Assembly: GCA_032622095.1 (NCBI GenBank)
Contig: CP136061.1
Span: 12,479,287-12,543,286 of the forward strand
Direction of reading: 5' to 3'
DNA: 64,000 bases
Source of the DNA: Siphonodentalium dalli
Taxonomy: Eukaryota; Mollusca; Scaphopoda; Gadilida; Siphonodentaliidae
Within the stretch, counting starts at the first letter, position 1. The number at the start of each line of letters is the position of its first letter. The notes beneath the pieces were generated by a model. The model had not been told where the DNA came from. It did not search any database and was given only the letters and a program-made list of their open reading frames with translations. The position numbers and the translations under genes are program-made. Shown here in pieces: positions 55,401 through 64,000 of the stretch.

Positions 55401-56360
55401 TCCCTAAGCCTGATAACATGTCATATAATCGTCACGCTGGGGTAAATCCCTAAGCCTGATAACATGTCATATAATCGTCACGCTGGGGTAAATCCCTAAG
55501 GCTAATAACCTAACATAATCGTCACGCTGGGGGAAATCCCTAATACTGATAACATGTCATATAATCGTCACGCTGGGGGAAATCCTTAAGCCTGATAACC
55601 TGTCATATAATCGTCACGCTGGGGTAAATCCCTAAGGCTAATAACATGTCACATAATCGTCTCGCAGGGGTAAATCCCTAAGCCTGATAACCTGTCATAT
55701 AATCGTCTCGCTGGGGTAAATCCCTAAGCCTGATAACATGTCACATAATCGTCACGCTGGGGGAATCCCTAAGCCTGATAACCTGTCACATAATCGTCTC
55801 GCTGGGGTAAATCCCTAAGCCTGATAACATGTCACATAATCGTCTCGCTGGGGTAAATCCCTAAGCCTGATAACATGTCACATAATCGTCTCGCTGGGGT
55901 AAATCCCTAAGCCTGATAACATGTCACATAATCGTCTCGCTGGGGTAAATCCCTAAGCCTGATAACATGTCACATAATCGTCTCGCTGGGGTAAATCCCT
56001 AAGCCTGATAACATGTCACATAATCGTCTCGCTGGGCTAAATCCCTAAGCCTGATAACATGTCACATAATCGTCTCGCTGGGGGAAATCCCTAAGCCTGA
56101 TAACATGTCACATAATCGTCTCGCTGGGGTAAATCCCTAAGCCTGATAACATGTCACATAATCGTCACGCTGGCGTAAATCCCTAAGCCTGATAACATGT
56201 CACATAATCGTCTCGCTGGGGTAAATCCCTAAGCCTGATAACATGTCACATAATCGTCACGTTGGGGTAAATCCCTAATACTGATAACCTGTCATATAAT
56301 CGTCACGCTGGCGTAAATCCCTAAGCCTGATAACCTGTCGCTTAATTGTCTCTCAGGGGT
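52490..56360 (+). repeat. 46-bp satellite-like array, about 84 units
   Basis: Unit CATAATCGTCTCGCTGGGGT then AAATCCCTAAGCCTGATAAC and ATGTCA. Units vary at a few fixed places: CAC or TAT before AATCG, TCTC or TCAC, GGGGT/GGGGG/GGGCT, AAGCC or AATAC, ATGT or CTGT. Variants run in blocks and recombine between units, a mark of unequal exchange or gene conversion. Edge units (52490-52560 and 56330-56360) are the most diverged. Confidence 0.95.
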
Positions 56361-56365
56361 AAATA

Positions 56366-57040
56366 TTGGGCTGATTTAGCTTATATTTGGAGGAACATTG
56401 GGTGACTGGGGTTCAGATTTGTTCAAATGGGGTCACTGGGTCAAATAGGGGCAGGGACATAACTCTAAAAACAAAAATTAACATTTTTGCATTTTGACCT
56501 TTAATTTTTTTTTTAAACACATCACAGCCTCATATTTCTTATCTAGATTTTTCTTAGCACATTCTTCATCTGTATGGATTTTTGTATCATTTCCTCTCTT
56601 GTTTTTATATAGAATTGATCCAAGACAGGATGAATCAAACATTTTTCATCTGATCAACACCAAATTTGTTGACACCTATATACAGATCAAGTTCAAATAT
56701 GGGTTTGATCCCATATATTTAACAGAGTTATGACCCTTTTATAATTCACACCTCTAATTGCCAAGCCCTATGAATTTTAGAGAGAACATCACACTGCTGA
56801 ATGCTGTATTATTGAGGAAGCCAATTTATCACTAGGGACACTTGATACTATGGGGAGAGTGCTTGCTTGCAGACATGTTTACCATCTGTCAAGCTTTGAT
56901 TGATGACACTGTATTCCAGTTATCTGCAATATTAAGTTAATCCACCGGTTGAAACAGGTTTGTGGCAGTTAGTTAAACACCTATTCTGCAAGAATAAATA
57001 GGAATAGTCTATTGTTCATTTCCTCAAGCCTGGACATAGT
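56366..57040. other. No gene seen; mollusc-type repeat fragments
   Basis: GGGGTTCAGATTTGTTCAAA and TCACTGGGTCAAATAGGGGC recur at 58200-58400, so this is a fragment of the same dispersed repeat. Confidence 0.5.
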
Positions 57041-57053
57041 GTGTCTGACATTT

Positions 57054-57138
57054 GCAGAATGAGGTCCCCAGAGGGTGAATTTAGTGTTGCTACCCGGTAC
57101 AGCATCACCAAATACACCCTCCAGGGACCTAATTCTGC
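57054..57138 (+). repeat. GTCCCC hairpin, decayed copy
   Basis: Arms GCAGAATGAGGTCCCCAGAG and CTCCAGGGACCTAATTCTGC with several mismatches. Confidence 0.7.
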
Positions 57139-57389
57139 TTAGGCCTCATCTTCTGGGAAGTATCTTAAGTATTCAAATTTTGTTTTAGTTACTTTTTCCC
57201 GCTGTTCAGTTTCAATGTCCCCCTACTTTGCAGAAGATAAAATGCATAATTGAGGTGTTCAATGGTTGTGCATTACCAACGTCAACTGTAGAACTTCAAT
57301 CCTAGGTTTCTATTGGCCGTTGAGGCCTAATCAGACCGAGGATGAATTGGTGATGCTGGCCCACCCGCCTTTCCGAATAGTGTCATTAA

Positions 57390-57802
57390 CCCTTTACCCA
57401 ACAGAACGGCCCTGTGCCAATGCATTCTCTTATATATGCGAGTCGCCTCGCATATATAAGAGAATGCATTGGCTTAACACATATTAAAAATGATAAAATT
57501 GTCAAAGAATGTAGAAAAATATTATAAAATTGCTAAAGAATGTAAGAAAAAATGGTAAAAAGTGTTTAAAAAATATTTTTTTTAGGCCAATGCATTCTTT
57601 TATATATGCTAGGCGACCTATGGTCGACTCGCATATATAAGAGAATGCATCTGTGATGGCATAACTGTAACCATCACAATGTGGTCAATGAACCGGTTCC
57701 AATGATATCCATATTTGTATGGTGTTATTGAGACAGACCGAAGATATTTTAGGCTGTTGATGCTTTATTTGGGCGGTTTTGGCCGTTTTGTTGGGTAATG
57801 GG
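57390..57802 (+). mobile_element. TTAA-flanked MITE, diverged copy
   Basis: TTAA at 57386-57389 and 57803-57806, with two hairpins (57417-57470, 57585-57648). The first has lost most of its loop and the linker is partly duplicated. Confidence 0.7.
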
Positions 57803-58040
57803 TTAAATTCACCTTTTGGGTGGCCGTTTTGTGAACCTTATTCTGCAAATGTCAGACACACTAAATTCAGGCTTCGTATTATTTTCTTAACCGCCACTTA
57901 TCCATATGAAATCATACCAGGGACATAACTCTTTTTTTTTTTAAGTTAAATTGAAATCTTTGCTCAATTTAAAAAAAAAAGAATGAAAAAAATTGAAATT
58001 TAAAATGAATTTTTTTTTTTTCATTTAACCTTTTATTTTT

Positions 58041-58460
58041 TTAGCTCACCTGAGACGAAGTCTCCGGTGGAGCTATAGTCATCACCCCTTGTACGTCCAT
58101 CCATCCATCTGTCCATCCGTCAACAATTCTATAAACTTCTCCTCTGGAACCATAGGACCGAATGGGTTCATATTTGGTGTGGTGTTCCCTAGGCGACTCA
58201 TATTCAGATTTGTTCAAATGAGGTCACTGGGTCAAATAGTTGCAACGCCAGGGCCATAACTCTTTCCCTCCATAGTAATTCTTTTAAACATCTCAAATAC
58301 CATCAGGCCATTGCCGCCAAAATGGGTTCATATTTGGTATAAAGGATCCTTGGATGACTGGGGTTCAGATTTGTTCAAATGAGTTCACTGGGTCAAATGT
58401 GGGCGGGGCCAGGGACATAATTTTTTTAAACATTTATTGGCTCTTGACTCAAGTTCACTG
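58041..58460 (+). repeat. 'AGCTCACCTGAG' mollusc repeat
   Basis: TTTTAGCTCACCTGAGACGA, then GTCCATCCATCCATCTGTCC and two units with 'GGGTTCATATTTGGT' and 'AGATTTGTTCAAATGAG'. I recognise it as a repeat widespread in molluscan genomes. Confidence 0.65.
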
Positions 58461-58859
58461 CTTCTGCCACCCTTGTTTCAAAAATAATATTTACTAAAAT
58501 TCTTGACAGAGCATCATTAATAAGAAGCATTTACTTTGGCTCTAATTGTATGTGGGGTATGCCTACACATGTTAAGTGAAATCTGACATTTTTATAAACA
58601 TTCCCTGGAGATCTGTTAGAGGTCATTAATTCCCAATTACAACAACAATCTATCATATGTATTGTTCAAATCTTTCATAAGGACATTTAACACATCCGCC
58701 ACTTCACTAGAACATAATTGGCAAACTTGAAAAGTGTTCTTTGAAAGAACCACCATGTCTATTTAGCTCAGATCAGTAGTGAGCAGTTGGTAAATTTGAG
58801 GTAGATATTCACCGATCTACATACATGAAGTCTCTCTAGCCACCTATTCTGTTTAGATC

Positions 58860-58990
58860 TACTTCTTTTAAAGTGATTATGAAAAGTTCTGACTGTTGTG
58901 GTCTCCAGAGTCCCAGTCTTATCAGTCTTTGCAGTCTGGTGAGCGACCCCACAGTCTTTGACTGTCTTGTTCCATTCTACATCTTTGTTT
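58860..58990 (+). repeat. Dispersed 120-bp repeat, second copy
   Basis: Parallels 46430-46548 (CAGAGTCCCAGTCTTATC, AGTCTGGTGAGCGACCCC) but continues TCTTGTTCCATTC instead of TTGTTTCAGAGAG. Confidence 0.55.
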
Positions 58991-58999
58991 ATCTGGAAA

Positions 59000-60500
59000 T
59001 GTTGGCTTTTTGGTCCATCCGATGTCTGTTCATGTCGTAACTTCAACAGTAATGCTCGGATCTCAATGAAATTTTGTATGGATGTTCACAACTATGAGGA
59101 AATGTAATGGCACATTCAACTGTTTTGTTTTGGTTTTTTGTTCTAAAGTTATTCATCTTTGTTTATATGAAAATGCTGATTTTTGGGTCCATCTGTATAG
59201 CAGTCATAAGTTATAGTTATGCCCACACTAGGCGGTATGCCACAATGGGGTATGCACCGGACGACAGTCCATCTCTTGTTTTTACCAGTGTTACAGCCCT
59301 TGTTTGATTTTGGAAATTTGTGAATTTTGTGTCCGAAAGAACATTTCCGCTTGTAACTCGGGTGCTATTTATTGCATAGTATGGGATTAGATACAACAGC
59401 ACCCAATGTTTATGTTTCAAAGTGACAGATAACTCTAAGATGCCCATTATTTCGTTAAATATTACTTTTACGAAATAACGGGTATATAAAGATTTACACC
59501 ACAAAGACACAAACTTCGCAAAAGATATAAGAAATGATGAACTCAGGGTGGGTGGGCTTGGGGGAGGTGGATTGCACTGTACAAAAGTCAGCCCAAAAAA
59601 ACACCTGTCATATTTAATCCCAGATATTTCCGTTTTTGTCCATAAATTTGTCCAGTTACGGCTCTAGTTTGACTTGGATTTTGGTGAATTGATGATTCGG
59701 GGGGTCTATAGTGGAGACCTTCATCCATCCTTTGTAGTGCAGGTTATGTCCACTTTTTTCCAGAGTTATGGCCTTTCGCCAAAGATATGAACTGGGGTTC
59801 TCTTTGTCCAAACTTTTTTCCAGAGTTATGGCCCTTTGCTGTAGATATGACCCGGGGTTGAAATGAGAGAAATGCCCCACTAATACACTATTTTCTCTAA
59901 ATATAGCCAATATTGAGCGTACAATCGGGAGCATTTTCCCACACTTGGCGTTCAAGCAGAGTATCCTCTACAGCATAAGAGATAACCAGAGAGTAGTTAT
60001 CTGAGAAGAGATACACCAGGGGGGGGGGGGGGGGGGTCATGGTCTGTATAATAAGTTCAAAAAGCCATGATAAACTATGAGAAAAGATAAGAATGAATTT
60101 TTTTTCTCAACCGAAACTGGACCCACCCCATGGTTTCAACTGTTAAAGGGAGAAATTGTGGACAAAAAATTAAAATATAGAGCCCCCCCTCACTTGTATA
60201 GGGCTATATCATGCACTACTATATGAATCTGATTGTTTCAATTCATTTTGAAGCTGTAATTTGTCTTAGAAATTATTTTGGAAAAAATTGCATGAGATCA
60301 GAAAAAATCTGCATTCCGGGCTCGGAGACACCCACCCACCCGGTCCTTGTATCCTGTAATTTTTTTCCGACCCCCCCCCCTGGATACACCACTATTTACC
60401 ATATAAATCAACATGGAGAATCCATGGTCCACAGTTATTTCTACCTAGCACCAAGACTGCTGTTGCAAAGTGGGAATCCATTTGGTGGCAATTGATAAGT
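59000..60500. other. No gene seen; decayed repeats and G tract
   Basis: Includes CAATGGGGTATGCACCGGAC and two units of 'TTTTTTCCAGAGTTATGGCC', both of dispersed-repeat type, and a G run at 60020-60036. Confidence 0.45.
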
Positions 60501-60599
60501 CGTTAGGTTTCACCTGCTATCGACACCGCCCAGCCGAGGAGTTTCAGAATATTCCAATGTACCTGTAAATCTGACATGTTCCCATGGCCATTTTGGTCA

Positions 60600-60684
60600 A
60601 CTTCCCTAGTATAAGATGTCAACTTCCTAATATAAGATGTCAACTTCCAAATATAAGATGTCAACTTCCTAATATAAGATGTTG
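60600..60684 (+). repeat. 21-bp minisatellite, 4 units
   Basis: TCAACTTCCTAATATAAGAT plus G, repeated four times with small changes. Confidence 0.85.
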
Positions 60685-61381
60685 CAAAATGTGCTCTTCT
60701 AAATTTCAAAACATAATGTAACCAACAAAAGATTAAAAAAAATCCACGTCAAATTCACGTTTGTTGAATAGGAATGAATCTATGAGTAACTGCCATATTT
60801 GTAATTTTCATTATTCTCAGTGGCCATGTTGGATCCTGAAATTTCCCCAAAGTGAATATGACCAGATTTCAGATATGCTATTCTGAAGGTTCTTTCGTCA
60901 ATAATACCAAAATTTCTTCTCTGCTAACTTCTTCTGGATCAATCACTTTTTCACGTATCGCGTCCATGTACCATAATTGTATGAAATAATGCTTCGAACC
61001 CGAAAAGTGAATATTCAGCACTGCCATCAAAAGAGTGAAAATAAACCATGATACATTAGCAATATTAGTTGTTAATGTATACAAGGTACACATAGATTAG
61101 CCATCTATCCAATTTCATCCATCAACCACAACTTGCAAGCGATTGTAGGGCATTCTGGGGAAAAAATACACCATTTTTAATAATTTACCCGCCATTTTGG
61201 CAGCTGTATTGGATCATAGTGATTTTCGTTCAGTCCATTTAAGATGGAATGTTCATAAGTAATCAAAACACTTGCTTATTTCCCCATTTTCTGCTCATTC
61301 CCCATTAAATGTGTTCTAACATAGATTATGACCTTAACCAACACTTAAGAACATATGTACATGTAGGTATAAGATAAAGCA

Positions 61382-61595
61382 CTCTCTGGTGCCAAATAAA
61401 AGTGATGACTGAATAGGAGTGCTGGTTTGCATTTCACCTCAAATTAATATTGAATAGTGCCTGATAGTGCTGGCATTTTCACTCTGGCATGTCTAATGAC
61501 CAAATAATGCTATAGTGCTGCGGAGTGCTGGCTAACAAAATACCTCAAATTAAAAAATAAACATGCCAGCCTGTTTATTTGGCTCCAAAGAGTGA
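61382..61595 (+). mobile_element. 214-bp MITE with ends like the 5.9-kb insertion
   Basis: ACTCTCTGGTGCCAAATAAA at the left and TGTTTATTTGGCTCCAAAGA at the right are near inverted repeats and resemble the ends of 23706-29640. Internal GTGCTGG motifs recur, as in that element. Confidence 0.55.
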
Positions 61596-62207
61596 TACTT
61601 ATATACTATATAACTGTCATTGCAGGTATGGCTTTTAGGTGTTCTGATATGATGGTTGGTGGCACCTTTTTGGGAACAACAGTGAAGAAGTCATTAATTA
61701 GTAACTGGACTATTTATGTAAAAATTAAACACTATAAATATTACCTCACAATATCTGTGCATACTGTAGAATAAAACACTTTTTATTTCAAAATGTATTT
61801 TTCAATGTCGAAAACAACATCATAACCGTTGATAGTTTTTCAATTGTTTGAACACTTGGAATCTGCCAGAATCGGACCAATTTAAAACTTACCTTTGATT
61901 CTGTTTGATTTGGTCTTGAATAGATTTAAAATGATTTTGTTCTTATTTTAGGGGGTGGGTCCAAAAAAATCAGGCGGAAAAAAAAAAAATATTTGCACAA
62001 AAAGGGTGGGTGGGTAGCAAAAGGGCTGTAAATTTTTTTGTTGGGCCCTGTATGTGTAAATTTTCTCACGACCCCCCCCCCCCCTGTGTCCGGTTTGAAT
62101 TGAGACTTAATAGATAACACATTTCATTGCTAGAATTCTCAGCTAACACGACAAATGAACAAGTAGACCAATATTCTCCAGCACTGATAAGATGAAACGA
62201 ATGGAAA

Positions 62208-62440
62208 ATACCTTACTCGTATTTAAATTCGCACCTTACTCGTATTTAAATTCGCACCTTACTCGTATTTAAATTCGCACCTTACTCGTATTTAAATTCG
62301 CACCTTACTCGTATTTAAATTCGCACCTTACTCGTATTTAAATTCGCACCTTACTCATATTTAAATTCGCACCTTACTCGTATTTAATTCGCACCTTACT
62401 CGTATTTAAATTCGCAGCTTACTCGTATTTAAATTCGCAC
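62208..62440 (+). repeat. 23-bp minisatellite, about 10 units
   Basis: CGCACCTTACTCGTATTTAA plus ATT. The unit is one end of the element family seen at 63570-63655 and 10825-10860 ('AATTTAAATACGAGTAAGGTA'), so a transposon end appears to have been amplified in tandem. Confidence 0.85.
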
Positions 62441-62608
62441 AGTACTATTTTTCGCTCAGTTTTGAATTTGCGTACTTTAAATTCGTGCACCTAGCTGCGC
62501 GAATTCAAAACTGACAAATATTTTCGTAATATTTCTATGATATTTTCGTATATCTTGGAGCTGATGACAATTTCGGTTCTTAGTCATTGGATATAGTATA
62601 TGTGTTAT

Positions 62609-63210
62609 TATACCCCCGGCAACGAGTTATGGGGGGTATACTAGAATCTGCTTGTCCGTCCGTCCGTCCATACGTGGACACAAATTTGTCCCGGAGTTTT
62701 TCTCAGCCGTTTTATGATTATTTTCCGTGAAACTTGGCGCAGACATCAATCACCATGGGAACCTGTGCACCTGCGATTATGACGTCTGTCGGACTTTTTT
62801 TGGTGGAGTTATCCCCCCTTTTTCGACTTAGACATTTTTTTGCAACATGCATAATTTTGTCCCAGCTTTTATTCCTACATTTTTAGGTCAATGTTTTTTA
62901 ATCTTGGCACTGATATTTAGTACCATGGGAACCTGCGATTATGTAGTCTGTCCGACTTTTTTTGTTTGGAGTTATTCCCCTTTTTCGACTTACAAAATCT
63001 TCTCAAAATGCATAATTTTGTCCGAGCTTTTATTCCTACATTTTTCAGTCCACAGGTTTTAGGATTAGTATTAAGGGTTAAGAGGTTCCAGATTAGTGTT
63101 AGGGCTTAGGGGATTTAGGGGACCTGTTCACATAATTTCTGTGCCCAATATACAGTAATGGCTACTACATTGAAATAACATGTTGAATACGGGGGGTATA
63201 CCTCAGTCCC
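62609..63210 (+). repeat. 'TATACCCCC' repeat, third copy
   Basis: ATTATACCCCCGGCAACGAG with GTCCGTCCGTCC, two diverged units with 'TTATTCCTACATTTTT', and ending at GGGGGGTATACC. It is a distinct subfamily from 14344-14940. Confidence 0.55.
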
Positions 63211-63569
63211 ATCTGGAACAGGCCCATCTCTAGAATTAAACACCATCGCGGTGGATAGTATATGTGTAATATTAAACACCATCGCGGCGGATTTACATCC
63301 TGTAGATTAACTAGTAACTACATATATCTTATTTTTGTGGCGACTTGGAATATTATTATTTCTTATAAAAGCATTTGAACAATGTCAATATCACCATGAT
63401 TTGTCGCTTGAATTGTGAGCAATGGTCTTGATAGAGGTTACCCGAATGTAAATATATGCATACATGTATAGGCGTAATTGTCCATTGAACCCTTCATAAT
63501 ATATGTAAACTCAGCAACAGAGCTCTCTTGTATTTCCTATGGACTGTGGTTTAGATTAAACTTGGGAGT

Positions 63570-63655
63570 AGTACTATTTTTCGCTCAGTTTTAAATTCGC
63601 GCATCAATGGGTGCGCGAAAAATAGTGCTGCGCGAATTTAAATACGAGTAAGGTA
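63570..63655 (+). mobile_element. Short element with GCGCGAA inverted core
   Basis: GTACTATTTTTCGCTCAGTT, then AATTCGCGCA, TGCGCGAAAAATAGTGC and GCGCGAATTTAAATACGAGT. A related fragment lies at 62440-62510. Confidence 0.45.
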
Positions 63656-64000
63656 GTTTTGTTTTTCTTCTGGTGGCCATTTTGGAGCCATCTTGGGTAG
63701 GGAGTTCTAATTGTTTTCCATAAAGGCACGGATGGCCTTCGTTATAAGTTATAATCTAGAAAAAACACTTATCAAATTATGGAAATTTCCTCAAGAGAAA
63801 TAGTATAGTATAATTATAGAATGACTGCAATATTTTCCACAAAACAAACTTTGTGAGTTGAATGTTTGTTTATATACAGCACATAAATAGTGAGCGATAA
63901 GCAAAACACTCAACACCATGGCGAATTTGATAGGATAGTGACTCACAGTGACCCATTCAACACCAATATCTTGAGAGGCGAGGATTAGCAAGCGCTACAC

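Noticed and set aside
52490-56360. CRISPR-like regular array
   Set aside because: Units of 46 bp are contiguous without unique spacers, in an animal genome; it is a satellite-type tandem repeat.
60878-61093. 71-codon minus-strand frame with an acidic C-terminal stretch
   Set aside because: I recognise no family, and there is no visible exon partner or clear splice border. Possible exon, but not supportable.

Overview
This window is animal nuclear DNA, most probably from a mollusc (a bivalve is my best guess). The signs are a split gene with GT-AG introns, very high repeat density, many short inverted-repeat (MITE-like) elements, minisatellites, and repeat types I associate with bivalve and gastropod genomes: the 'AGCTCACCTGAG' repeat near 58.04 kb, 'TATACCCCC' elements with GTCCGTCCGTCC tracts, and a tRNA-derived SINE. 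There are no prokaryotic genes, operons, CRISPR arrays or phage.

The dominant structure is a very large inverted repeat. Positions 1-17730 (left arm) read as the reverse complement of 18320-43845 (right arm). A 100-N assembly gap (17731-17830) and a short spacer (17831-18319) lie at the axis. The left arm runs into the window edge. The arms match closely in collinear blocks but differ by at least seven discrete transposon or minisatellite insertions or length changes, which is why one is 17.7 kb and the other 25.5 kb. The simplest reading is two haplotypes of one locus placed head-to-head by the assembler; a real inverted duplication is the alternative.

The only gene I recognise is SET (TAF-I beta / I2PP2A; NAP-family histone chaperone). 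It occurs once per arm. The right copy is on + (seven 3' exons, 21956-47029, through the stop codon). The left copy is on - (six exons, 14187 down to 5504; its last exon would lie beyond position 1). Both copies lack the 5' exons for the N-terminal dimerisation helix, and those should lie exactly where the N gap and axis are. That supports a misjoin.

The rest is introns and intergenic repeats. Left-arm features: a 40-bp minisatellite split by a 2.87-kb TA-flanked element, a 27-bp minisatellite, PIF/Harbinger-like elements, hairpin families, a 20-bp minisatellite and a 56-bp minisatellite. Right-arm additions: a 463-bp element with 6-bp TSD, a 5.9-kb TA-flanked element carrying a broken THAP-like finger, a 1.47-kb hAT-like element with 8-bp TSD, a 3.4-kb expansion of the 20-bp array, and a 438-bp TTAA element. 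Beyond the arm (43.8-64 kb): a SINE, a second hAT-like element, the SET last exon, fold-back elements, a 3.9-kb array of 46-bp units (52.5-56.4 kb), and gene-free repeat-rich DNA to the end. Copy numbers, percent identities and superfamily calls come from reading by eye, not from alignment.
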